Shown in pieces: positions 1 through 7,340 of a DNA stretch of 20,866 nt. Position 1 is the stretch's first letter. Each line of letters opens with the position of its first letter. The stretch comes from a virus, in IMG/VR virus record IMGVR_UViG_3300020411_003825, positions 1 to 20,866 of that record. One strand, 5' to 3'. The notes beneath the pieces are model-generated. The model was not told where the DNA came from. It made no database searches and was given only the letters and a program-made list of their open reading frames with translations. A program made the position numbers and the translations under genes.

Positions 1-1187
1 TCACCAATTGCTCTTACCATTTGCAATGGAACATAAGGACAATAGAAAATACCCGCATCGTATGGGCTTGATCCTTTGTAACCAACAATCATATAATTTG
101 TTTCTTGGTTAGCGGCAAATGGATCAATGTATACTTTATAGCGACCATTAAGAACACCAGCAAAAGTATTACCAGTATCGTCAACATTAAGTCCGGTTTG
201 TAGTGCAGGAGTATAATCAAGAACACCAGCCATTTGAAGTGCAGAAGCAACATCAGATGCACAAATGATCATATTACCTTTACCTCTACGTGTATCTTTT
301 GCGATTTGGTTAGCTTCACGTTCAATCTGGAACATTAGTCCTTTGAACTTTTCTACTGACCATCTACCATTAGAATCAACATCAAGGTCAAAAGTACCAC
401 TTTGAGCTGTTCCATATGTAGCACCGGTGGAAGCTGTGGATCCGATTGATCTAACAACTTCTCTGTTAATCTCTGCGAGAATTTCAGCGGAAAGAATGTT
501 AGCCAATTCGGTTTCAGCGTCAAGACCATGAATAGCTTTAAGGTCTTGAGCAAGTTCCATTGAATATGCACCTTTGAGTGCTCTACTTACTGCTGTTACA
601 GTAACTTTCTCAATAGAGAAAGACATTTCTGGAATTGCATCACCATTTACTTCTGGATCATTAGCACCTCTAAGTTCAGCATTTTGTGTGGACATACCAG
701 TGATGAAATCATAAGAACCATCAGCAGGATTGTTACCAGCTTGAAATGTTGAGTTATTAGTATTAGCAGATGAATATGCAGTTTCAGCTTCATTAAAGAG
801 TGCTTCTGTATCTTTAATACTTGAGTGACCACTTGCATATCTGGCTCTCATTGCGAAAATAAGTCCAGTTGGTCCTGTCATTGGTTGAACACCACAAATG
901 TCATAAGCAACCAAGTTTGGCATCGCACGTCTAACGAGTGAGATCAAAACTGGATCATAGATGTCAATTGGTCCTGTTCCAGCTGTTGAACTAGATCCAG
1001 CCATAACAGTTGATGGGGACGATTCTGAAAGTAGTCCCATTCCACCTTGTTGCTCTCTCATAGAACGCTCTTGGTTCTCCAAGATCACTGCAGTTACCTG
1101 CTTTTTGTATGGGTCTTTAATTGCTTCCAAATCTGGATGATCAACTACAGGAGCCCATTTTCTTTGAATGTCTTCAGCGATATACAT
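1..1187 (-). CDS. 23: Major capsid protein gp23 (3' end outside window)
   Basis: T4-type major capsid protein that forms the hexamers of the prohead shell. The first 395 residues are visible; T4 gp23 has 521, so the C-terminal quarter lies beyond the left edge. The ATG at 1187 begins MYIAEDIQRKWAPVVDHPD, the usual start of marine T4-like gp23, and has AGGAG at 1196-1200. The sequence then reads through typical gp23 segments (VRRAMPNLVAYDICGVQPM, TGPTGLIFAMRARY). A gp21-type cleavage motif, L53-S54-E55 followed by Ser, sits after a Glu/Gln-rich stretch, so about 55 residues are probably removed on maturation. It follows gp22 by 19 bases, and an AATAAATA late-promoter-like box overlaps the gp22 stop. 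The family assignment is secure; the cleavage site is inference from the T4 consensus. Confidence 0.97.
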   Translation of the reverse strand, partial: MYIAEDIQRKWAPVVDHPDLEAIKDPYKKQVTAVILENQERSMREQQGGMGLLSESSPSTVMAGSSSTAGTGPIDIYDPVLISLVRRAMPNLVAYDICGVQPMTGPTGLIFAMRARYASGHSSIKDTEALFNEAETAYSSANTNNSTFQAGNNPADGSYDFITGMSTQNAELRGANDPEVNGDAIPEMSFSIEKVTVTAVSRALKGAYSMELAQDLKAIHGLDAETELANILSAEILAEINREVVRSIGSTASTGATYGTAQSGTFDLDVDSNGRWSVEKFKGLMFQIEREANQIAKDTRRGKGNMIICASDVASALQMAGVLDYTPALQTGLNVDDTGNTFAGVLNGRYKVYIDPFAANQETNYMIVGYKGSSPYDAGIFYCPYVPLQMVRAIG

Positions 1188-1206
1188 CGTTTATTCTCCT
1201 AAAAAA

Positions 1207-2445
1207 TTATTTATTATTTGTTGTTCTAGACAACATATCAAGATAAGCCTTCATCTGGCTATCTCTTGCCTCTTCTTGAATATTCTCAATTTCTTCATTA
1301 ATTTCTTCAGTTGTAGATGTTGTTTCTTCAACTACATCTTCACTAACTACAGCAGCTTTTGTTGGAAAATATGATTCTTTCAACAAATTTAATTTTGCTT
1401 TATATTGTTCTTCTGAATCAAATTCAACACCCTCTGAAAGACTGCTAATTTTTTCTTTTTGTGTATCAGCAAGATCATCACATACATCATTTAAAATTTC
1501 ATCCTTTTTAGCTTCAGCTAAACTTTGTTTCAATTTGATATTTTTATCAATTTCTTCATTAAGTTTAACTTCAAGATCTTCTACTTTATCAAAAAGGTCA
1601 TCTACAATATCAACCTTTTCTTCTGGGATGTCAATGTAATGTTCTTTGAAAAGATTTCTCAATCCATTCATAAAATCATCAGTAAGTTCAGTTTTAATAC
1701 CTTTTTCAACTGCTAATTTATTATCTTCCATCCACTCTGATACAACATAATTTAAATAATTATCTACTTTTTCTACCATTTCATTTTGAAATGTTTTTGT
1801 AGATTCTTCAATTTCTTGTAAATATTCTTCTTCTATTTGAGAAACTCTTTTATTTACTTCCTCAACTACTTTAGATTTTACAGCTGATTCAAAAATTTCT
1901 TTTGCTTTTTCTTTGAATTCTTCTGAAAGATCTTCGCCAGCAATAGCTTGAATATCTGCTTCTGTGTCCAATTCAATTTCATCTGAAGTCAAGTCTTTTC
2001 TTGAATAAAGAATTTTTTCTTGTGCTTCAGCAATAGCTGGATCAGAATCTTCTTCCATTTTTTCTACATCAAGTTCTACAATATCTTGAATTAATCCAAA
2101 TTTTTCGCCAAGTTCTTCTTTACTCATATTTTTCAACATTTCATAGACTTGAGCAACCATTCCATTTTTGGAATTACTTACCTTGTCTTCAGAAACTGCT
2201 GGTTTGACAGAATTACCTTGAGTTGGTTGTGAAGAGTCTCCACCAGATTTATCAGCTTTTCTTGCTGGTGCCTTTTTAGTACCAGCTTCCAATTTATTTG
2301 CTTTACCTGTATCTGGATTATCTCCACCTAAATCTTGAACCCCTGCAGGAGCTTCATCTAGCTCTTCCACGGGAGCTTCATCAATTTGATTTCCAGAAGT
2401 TTGTTCTTCGACTACTTCTGTTTCTTTCTTTTGATCTTCTAACAT
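1207..2445 (-). CDS. 22: Prohead core scaffold protein gp22
   Basis: Major internal scaffold of the prohead, degraded by gp21 during maturation. It lies between gp21 and gp23 as in T4. The protein is highly acidic and Glu/Lys-rich with long predicted coiled coils: VSQIEEEYLQEIEE around residue 200 and a longer heptad-like stretch around 280-310. The N-terminal 80 residues are low-complexity and rich in E, D, G, P and K. The C-terminus (ARDSQMKAYLDMLSRT) is typical of marine gp22. I start it at the ATG at 2445 (412 aa) because AGGAG at 2454-2458 sits 8 bases upstream; the only in-frame extension begins at a TTG at 2472 and would overlap that ribosome site. At 412 aa it is much longer than T4 gp22 (269 aa). 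Many Glu residues give candidate L/I-x-E cut sites. An exact TATAAATA lies just upstream. Confidence 0.92.
   Translation of the reverse strand: MLEDQKKETEVVEEQTSGNQIDEAPVEELDEAPAGVQDLGGDNPDTGKANKLEAGTKKAPARKADKSGGDSSQPTQGNSVKPAVSEDKVSNSKNGMVAQVYEMLKNMSKEELGEKFGLIQDIVELDVEKMEEDSDPAIAEAQEKILYSRKDLTSDEIELDTEADIQAIAGEDLSEEFKEKAKEIFESAVKSKVVEEVNKRVSQIEEEYLQEIEESTKTFQNEMVEKVDNYLNYVVSEWMEDNKLAVEKGIKTELTDDFMNGLRNLFKEHYIDIPEEKVDIVDDLFDKVEDLEVKLNEEIDKNIKLKQSLAEAKKDEILNDVCDDLADTQKEKISSLSEGVEFDSEEQYKAKLNLLKESYFPTKAAVVSEDVVEETTSTTEEINEEIENIQEEARDSQMKAYLDMLSRTTNNK
1208..1215 (-). promoter_or_regulatory. Late promoter-like box before gp23
   Basis: On the minus strand this reads AATAAATA, one base from the T4 late promoter TATAAATA. 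It overlaps the gp22 stop codon and lies about 20 bases before the gp23 ATG, leaving a short leader that begins just before the AGGAG ribosome site. T4 gene 23 also has its own late promoter. A chance match is possible in AT-rich DNA. Confidence 0.5.
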
Positions 2446-2453
2446 TGTTTTTG

Positions 2454-2458
2454 CTCCT
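2454..2458 (-). promoter_or_regulatory. Ribosome binding site that fixes the gp22 start
   Basis: The minus strand reads AGGAG with 8 bases before the ATG at 2445. Because it falls inside the longer TTG-started reading frame, it favours the ATG as the true start. Confidence 0.75.
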
Positions 2459-2493
2459 AACTGAGTTTTCAAATATATATTAATATCTGTTAT

Positions 2494-2501
2494 TATTTAT
2501 A
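2494..2501 (-). promoter_or_regulatory. T4-type late promoter before gp22
   Basis: An exact TATAAATA on the minus strand, the consensus recognised by the T4 late sigma factor gp55. It sits in the 60-base gap between the gp21 stop and the gp22 start, about 50 bases before the gp22 ATG. Position, strand and exact match support it. Confidence 0.7.
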
Positions 2502-2505
2502 ATAA

Positions 2506-3153
2506 TTATAACTTAGAAATAAAGTCAGCAAAAGCATTTAATTTAGTTTCATCTAAACTATTTGCTGAAGCATTTCTAATACTCTTATTATATTTATCTA
2601 TTTCTGTTTCTTTAATTACACCATTATCCCAAATCCACTCTTTACCTTCCATAATACCTTCTACAAAGGCATTTGGAGCAGATGGATCAGCAACAATGTC
2701 TCCCGCAGTTGAGAGATAATAATCATTTCCAACTATACTACCATTTCTACTAGGTGTTAAAGAACCCATTCCTCTAGAAGATACTCCTAAAGTTGCACCT
2801 GCACTAATAAGTTCTCTTACAATTTTACCATTTGGTGTATTTAAAATTTTAGCTTCTCCAATAAAATCATTACCTTCTTTATGTAAATCAGTTATCATAT
2901 GTGAGACTCTATCTAAATTAACTGTTGGGCCATCGGGATGACCAAGTTCACCAAAAGCTCTATTTTTAGTTACATATTCTTTATTATATCTATTAACTTC
3001 ATTTTCTAAAACTTTAAGAGGATAAGTTCTTTTATTTCTATTTTGTTGTTCAGCTTGCATAAAAATTCCACGAATCTTAAATTGCTCCCCGCCCTCTTTT
3101 GTTGTTTCAGAAATATATTCCAATTCTTCAGAAATTTCTGTTATGAGTTTCAT
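2506..3153 (-). CDS. 21: Prohead maturation protease gp21
   Basis: Serine protease of the T4 gp21 family that cleaves the prohead core and shell proteins after L/I-x-E motifs. At 215 aa it matches T4 gp21 (212 aa). Conserved parts are the N-terminal beta region with FKIRGIFMQAEQQNRNKRTYP, the AFGELGHPDGPTVNLDRVSH segment containing the likely catalytic His72, and GATLGVSSRGMGSL with the likely nucleophile Ser125 or Ser126. The C-terminal tail after about residue 180 is Lys- and Asn-rich and may be removed by self-cleavage. The N-terminus contains I-S-E and Y-I-S-E motifs that fit autoprocessing. The ATG has GAGGGAGA upstream and overlaps the gp68 stop as ATGA, implying coupled translation. 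Exact catalytic residue numbering is inferred from motif context. Confidence 0.95.
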   Translation of the reverse strand: MKLITEISEELEYISETTKEGGEQFKIRGIFMQAEQQNRNKRTYPLKVLENEVNRYNKEYVTKNRAFGELGHPDGPTVNLDRVSHMITDLHKEGNDFIGEAKILNTPNGKIVRELISAGATLGVSSRGMGSLTPSRNGSIVGNDYYLSTAGDIVADPSAPNAFVEGIMEGKEWIWDNGVIKETEIDKYNKSIRNASANSLDETKLNAFADFISKL

Positions 3154-3581
3154 TTTTTCTCCCTCATTTTTTTAATTCTTTCTTTTCTTTTAGCAATTAA
3201 ATCCCTATACATTTTTCCCCCAGGTCGAGTGAAAGCTTTCATTTTAGCTTGTTGTGCAGGATTCTTTTTTAACCTATCAACTAATTTTTCAATCTGTTGT
3301 TTTTGTCCAGGACTCGCACTTTGTAATTTAGATGCAGATAAATCTTTTCTTACCCTAAGTTTTAGAGATTGTAAAAATTTTCTCCTAGATTGCTTTCTTA
3401 ATGCTTCGTTTCCACCAGTAGGAATAGATCTCATTTTATTTCTTCTAAGAGCAGCTACTCTTTTTGGTTTTGACCTGGCAAAATGAATTTTTCTTTTAAA
3501 TCTTTGATTAGGTGTTAATGCTTCATCAAAGTCTAATATATTTTCTACTATTTCAGATCTAAAAAATTTAAATGTTTTCAT
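3150..3581 (-). CDS. 68: Prohead core protein gp68-like
   Basis: Very basic 143-aa protein in the position of T4 gene 68 (141 aa), between gp67 and gp21. T4 gp68 is a minor prohead core component affecting head shape. The protein is full of Lys and Arg (KRKIHFARSKPKRVAALRRNKMRS; RKERIKKMREKK at the C-terminus), as expected for a core protein that pairs with acidic gp67 and gp22 or binds DNA. Its start, MKTFKFFRSEIVENIL, resembles the MKTFKEF-type peptide of the accessory genes at 17-20 kb, and its first 15 coding bases are identical to two of them. It begins immediately after the gp67 stop and its own stop overlaps gp21. I assign it mainly by position, length and charge; sequence similarity to T4 gp68 cannot be measured here. 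Confidence 0.75.
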   Translation of the reverse strand: MKTFKFFRSEIVENILDFDEALTPNQRFKRKIHFARSKPKRVAALRRNKMRSIPTGGNEALRKQSRRKFLQSLKLRVRKDLSASKLQSASPGQKQQIEKLVDRLKKNPAQQAKMKAFTRPGGKMYRDLIAKRKERIKKMREKK

Positions 3582-3902
3582 TTATCCACTAGCTGACATT
3601 GGTTCTTGTAAAGTTTCTGTTGGTTGACCATCAAAAGGATCAACAACTTGAATTTGGTCCCCTGATCTATCCATTCCTGCTAATCCACCTTCTTGTTCAG
3701 ATTCCATATCATCTGTTGTAATTTCTTCAGGTTCTTCAGGAACATCATCTTTAAATAATCCTTGAGCTACTTCAGCTTTCCTTACTTCAAGTTCATCCAT
3801 TGATCTTTGTCCCAAAACACCAAGGATTCCTTCTTTAGCTCTATTATTATCTCCTACCATAATAGCTGATACAATATCCGCACTTGTAAAAACATCATCC
3901 AT
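3582..3902 (-). CDS. 67: Prohead core protein gp67-like
   Basis: Acidic 106-aa protein directly after the portal gene, where T4 has gene 67 (80 aa, acidic prohead core protein, processed by gp21). The first 60 residues form a probable helical part (DIVSAIMVGDNNRAKEGILGVLGQRSMDELEVRKAEVAQGLF); the rest is disordered and rich in Glu, Asp, Pro and Gly (DDVPEEPEEITTDDMESEQEGG). The ATG at 3902 has AAAGGAGAAA upstream. The marked opposite charge of this protein and its basic neighbour fits a paired role in the core. The call rests on synteny, length and charge. Confidence 0.75.
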   Translation of the reverse strand: MDDVFTSADIVSAIMVGDNNRAKEGILGVLGQRSMDELEVRKAEVAQGLFKDDVPEEPEEITTDDMESEQEGGLAGMDRSGDQIQVVDPFDGQPTETLQEPMSASG

Positions 3903-3919
3903 AAATTTCTCCTTTAATA

Positions 3920-5497
3920 TTAATATCTACCACCCATTGAATCTTCTTCGGGGTTACTATATTTAGGATCATTTTGCTCTTCAGTCATTTCACTATCAAG
4001 TTGATCCGATTCTTCTTCTGTCTGTCTTAAAATTTTATTCCTAACAAACTTATGTGAATAATATTTACCCGCATATTCATCCATATCTCTAAGAAGATTT
4101 GCTCTATTTTGTAACAATTCTGCTTCTTTCAATTCAGCAAAATGTGAATCTGTTTCAAATTGATAATGAATTTTTTCTTTCATCATTACCCAATCTTCTT
4201 CAGCTATAATATTTTTCATTCTTAATTGTTTTTCTAAAAGAGTATCAAATAATGTGGTAAATTTTTTTCTAAGTCTTTCAATGAATCTTGTAAATTTTAA
4301 TTCATCTCTTGTAATTTCTGTTGCTCTACCTAAAGTAAAACTAGCTTCTGTCTCTAATCTTGATATTGGTACATTTAATGATTTGTATAATTTCTTTTGA
4401 AAGTATGTAATGTCTTCAATTTCACCAAGATTTTGACCACCAGGCAAAGTAGTAATCTCTGTACCTCTTCCACCTTCTCTTCTTGGAAGCCAATAGTCTT
4501 CTAACATAGTCATAACTTTTCTATCATCTCTAACTTCACCAGTTTCAGCATTGTAAATTAATTTATTTTTGTACCTTTGCATAATATCTCTAAGATATTG
4601 TTCTGCTTTCATTTTTGGTAAATTACCAACATCAATATAAAATATTCTTCTTTCTGGTGCTCTTGAAATTCTGTAAATAACAAGTGAATCTTCAATCATT
4701 CTTAATTGATTAAGTGGTTTGATTGCTTTATGTAAATGTGATATTACCATTTTTCTACCAGCATTTGTAACGCCAGATCCCGCATAAGCAATCATATCAG
4801 GAGCAATTCTTAATGTTTTTTTATTGTAATCTCCTGTTGCACCACCTAATGAATTTTTTGCTCCAGCAACAACTGGTTTATCATTATACAAATAATACTC
4901 ATAATATTCACCAGACATATCTTTTTTCAATCTAGAACCTTCTGGTATTTTTTCATCAGCTTTTTTCTTTTCTCTGACTTTTCTAATTTTTAATGGATCT
5001 ATATATCTTAATTCTTGAATACCTGAGGTTGGATCATTTGGATCAATAACACATTGGTAATAAATTCTACCATCAACATACCATTTTCTATAAATGTCAT
5101 ATCCACTATTATCAAAATCAAGAAGTCTTAATATTTCAGAAAATTCAAATTGGATTTTATCTTTAATTTTATCAGTTACATTTAAATTATGTAATGATAT
5201 TGCAACAGGTGGAACATCTCTTCCTGTTATTATTGATTCATTTATAATATCATCAATTGCTTGATCAACTTCTGGTTGAAGAACCATTGTTCTATATCTA
5301 CTAATAAGGTCTGCTTCATTTTTTGCAGTTCCTTCCATATCAACATAAGTACCATAAGCACCACCAGCAGACATACCATATGAAGATGCTATATCATAAG
5401 TACCTTCTAAATCATCAGGTTTAGCAAATGCTAATAATGGTTTTTCTTCATCTTTTTTTCCACCTATTTTAAATCCAAATAAATTTATTTCTGCCAT
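3920..5497 (-). CDS. 20: Portal vertex protein gp20
   Basis: Portal protein that starts prohead assembly and forms the channel for DNA packaging and ejection at the unique vertex. At 525 aa it is almost exactly the size of T4 gp20 (524 aa). Diagnostic segments are YRTMVLQPEVDQAIDDIINE (about 68-87), YRKWYVDGRIYYQ (136-148), QELRYIDPLKIRKVREKK (161-178), the crown/stem region with RAPERRIFYIDVGNLPK, and the late segment with FTLGRATEITRDELKFTRFI. The C-terminus is acidic and disordered. The ATG at 5497 has AAGGAAT upstream. This gene region is the usual gp20 diversity marker of marine T4-like phages. Confidence 0.97.
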   Translation of the reverse strand: MAEINLFGFKIGGKKDEEKPLLAFAKPDDLEGTYDIASSYGMSAGGAYGTYVDMEGTAKNEADLISRYRTMVLQPEVDQAIDDIINESIITGRDVPPVAISLHNLNVTDKIKDKIQFEFSEILRLLDFDNSGYDIYRKWYVDGRIYYQCVIDPNDPTSGIQELRYIDPLKIRKVREKKKADEKIPEGSRLKKDMSGEYYEYYLYNDKPVVAGAKNSLGGATGDYNKKTLRIAPDMIAYAGSGVTNAGRKMVISHLHKAIKPLNQLRMIEDSLVIYRISRAPERRIFYIDVGNLPKMKAEQYLRDIMQRYKNKLIYNAETGEVRDDRKVMTMLEDYWLPRREGGRGTEITTLPGGQNLGEIEDITYFQKKLYKSLNVPISRLETEASFTLGRATEITRDELKFTRFIERLRKKFTTLFDTLLEKQLRMKNIIAEEDWVMMKEKIHYQFETDSHFAELKEAELLQNRANLLRDMDEYAGKYYSHKFVRNKILRQTEEESDQLDSEMTEEQNDPKYSNPEEDSMGGRY

Positions 5498-5508
5498 AAT
5501 ATAATTCC

Positions 5509-6162
5509 TTAACTTGTTAATCTTGCATAATATTGATTACTAATAAAATTGACTCCTTCATCAGGATTAATGTAATCATAACTTGTTTCAAAAAATTGAT
5601 AATCAAATGTGCAAGAATATTCTTCAATTTGATTTGCAGCATCCCATGATAAAGCAATATCAGTTAACGTCACAGGATATATAGACACAAAATTATATGC
5701 CTTTATAGGTTTACTATTTTGTGAATATTGAACCGCTTTTGCTGATCCATAAATTGCTGAAGAAACTTTGGACACACCTGTATCAATTTGGGAAGTTGAT
5801 CCGTCTAAACTTGATAAATCTGAATAGTATCCACTTGGGTATGTCATACCTATTTTATCAGCTCCAGTGGTATAATCTAACCACTTTTCTAAAGCATTTC
5901 TTAATTTAAAATCTTCATCATTAATAAATGTTACTGTCCACTGAGGATAAGTTCTTTCGCCTGGTTCTTTAAAATTTCTTCCTAGATAATTTACATTTGT
6001 TGACGTTGTTATTACAGATGGTAAAAACGAAGACTTTGCATTCCATGATGAATCAATGCCTGTAGAAATTCCTGTAGGAAACGTCAAAAATATATCAAAT
6101 AGGTGAGGCCTAGCCCCACCATACTTTAATCCTTTTGATCGAAAACTATCTATACTGAACAT
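5509..6162 (-). CDS. Tail tube protein gp19-like (third copy)
   Basis: Member of the T4 gp19 tail tube family (217 aa; T4 gp19 is 163 aa). The core motif YPQWTVTFINDEDFKLRNALEKW (about 72-94) is the closest of the three paralogues to the classic gp19 signature, and the N-terminus SFRSKGLKYGGARPHLFDI aligns with both neighbours. Compared with the 184-aa copy it carries extra residues in the middle (about 97-145, Ser/Gly/Asp-rich). The C-terminus is less typical. It may be the main tube subunit or a tube initiator/completion paralogue (as gp48 and gp54 are in T4); sequence alone does not decide. No clear ribosome site precedes the ATG, but the start lines up with the paralogues. It ends with the same bases as the next gene (-LTS stop). 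Confidence 0.88.
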   Translation of the reverse strand: MFSIDSFRSKGLKYGGARPHLFDIFLTFPTGISTGIDSSWNAKSSFLPSVITTSTNVNYLGRNFKEPGERTYPQWTVTFINDEDFKLRNALEKWLDYTTGADKIGMTYPSGYYSDLSSLDGSTSQIDTGVSKVSSAIYGSAKAVQYSQNSKPIKAYNFVSIYPVTLTDIALSWDAANQIEEYSCTFDYQFFETSYDYINPDEGVNFISNQYYARLTS

Positions 6163-6174
6163 AAGATTATAATA

Positions 6175-6729
6175 TTAACTTGTTAAGTTTGAACTTTTAA
6201 CTGTTATATCAGTTGATCCAATTGTAAAATAATCATATCTCCATGTTACAGTATATTCTTGAAAACCTTCAGTTCCCCAATCTAAACTAATATCACCTAA
6301 TGATAATGGAAAAGCATTTACCAATGTATAAATATTTGAATCTGATTTTCCGTCTTTATGGAGTTGTTTTACAGTTAAATTAATATAATCACCAGAACTA
6401 TAACTTCCTGCATTTGCATCACGTGTCCCATCTTCAGATCCTGACATTTCTTTAATATAATCAACAATATAAGATCTAAAAGAACCTTCATCATTCATCA
6501 TAGTCATTGTCCATGGATCAAAAGTTCTTGCTCCCGCCAATTTCAATGGCCTTCCTCTCCAATTTATAGGAAGTACATTTAAATTTGTTCCTGGCAATTG
6601 CGCTGATCTAACCATATAAGAATGATCTTCTGTGAAATCAGTTGATCCAACTTTAACTTCAAATAAAGTAGGTCTTGCACCACCTTTTGTAAGAGCCGCT
6701 CTAATATTATCTACTGAAAATGATGCCAT
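6175..6729 (-). CDS. Tail tube protein gp19-like (second copy)
   Basis: A 184-aa tail tube family protein, the most compact of the three tandem copies and so closest in length to T4 gp19. It has the N-terminal FSVDNIRAALTKGGARPTLFEV motif, an LPGTNL turn (about 45-50) and the FDPWTMTMMNDEGSFR core (70-85). The C-terminal part reads VNAFPLSLGDISLDWGTEGFQEYTVTWRYDYF, which matches the end of the gp19 fold and has equivalents in both neighbours. A strong AAGGAGG is placed in the last codons of the preceding gene, whose stop directly abuts this ATG. It probably builds the tube inside the sheath with one or both paralogues. Confidence 0.88.
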   Translation of the reverse strand: MASFSVDNIRAALTKGGARPTLFEVKVGSTDFTEDHSYMVRSAQLPGTNLNVLPINWRGRPLKLAGARTFDPWTMTMMNDEGSFRSYIVDYIKEMSGSEDGTRDANAGSYSSGDYINLTVKQLHKDGKSDSNIYTLVNAFPLSLGDISLDWGTEGFQEYTVTWRYDYFTIGSTDITVKSSNLTS

Positions 6730-7329
6730 TTAACCTCCTTGCTTCTTCGTTACTTCATTGTGAATTGCGTGCTGATATTGCCATGTACAAGTAAATGTTT
6801 CAATAGTATTAACAGCATCATGACTTAATTCTATAGGAGATAAATTACTTGGCCAGACACCTATCAATTTTACTTTTGTAATTGGTTTATCATCAGCCTC
6901 GGAACTTCCATCTATACTGTAAGTTTTTATTTCCGCAGTTGCGGTCAATCCTTTATGTGGTACACCCATTGTTCTCACGTTTCCTGTAACACTATTAATT
7001 CCTTCCATCCAAGATTCAATGGCTCTTCTAATTGGCATTCCTTCATCGTTAATAATTGTTGTTGTCCAATCACCAAAAGTTGTATCACCAGCAAAGTAAA
7101 CTGTTCTTCCAAAATAAGATATTGGAATTTCACCTTGATTATAACCTGGTAAAGTTGTTGCATTACACAAATATTCTAATTGTGTTGTTTTATCAGATGG
7201 AGTACTTAATCCAATAGCAACATCTCCAATTGAAGGTACTCCTGAAATTGAAACTGAAAATAAATTAGATCTTGCACCTGAAGTTTTTAAAGCAGAACTA
7301 AAGCTTTCTACACTAAATCCGACTGCCAT
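6730..7329 (-). CDS. Tail tube protein gp19-like (first copy)
   Basis: A 199-aa gp19-family protein directly after the tail sheath gene, the position of gp19 in T4. It contains GARSNLFSVSI (18-28), LPGYNQGEIPISYFGR (60-75), FGDWTTTIINDEGMPIRRAIESW (85-107) and a C-terminal VWPSNLSPIELSHDAVNTIETFTCTWQYQ segment equivalent to those of the two following genes. It is clearly divergent from both, so the duplication is old. The ATG has TAGGAGAT upstream, formed by the end of the sheath gene. By position this copy has the best claim to the name gp19; by core motif the third copy does. I leave the symbol empty for all three. Confidence 0.88.
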   Translation of the reverse strand: MAVGFSVESFSSALKTSGARSNLFSVSISGVPSIGDVAIGLSTPSDKTTQLEYLCNATTLPGYNQGEIPISYFGRTVYFAGDTTFGDWTTTIINDEGMPIRRAIESWMEGINSVTGNVRTMGVPHKGLTATAEIKTYSIDGSSEADDKPITKVKLIGVWPSNLSPIELSHDAVNTIETFTCTWQYQHAIHNEVTKKQGG

Positions 7330-7340
7330 TTTTTAATCTC

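Noticed and set aside
1207-2472. Longer gp22 starting at a TTG at 2472.
   Set aside because: The longer frame would overlap the AGGAG that is ideally spaced for the ATG at 2445.
2591-2598. GATAAATA box inside gp21 as a further gp22 promoter.
   Set aside because: It is inside a coding region, one mismatch from consensus, and an exact box lies closer to gp22. A similar match also lies inside the gene at about 20133.
3043-3486. Plus-strand open frame of 147 codons, rich in Phe, Leu and Cys.
   Set aside because: It is antisense to the well-supported gp21 and gp68 genes, and its composition is what Lys/Glu-rich genes give on the other strand. No ribosome site or neighbour supports it.
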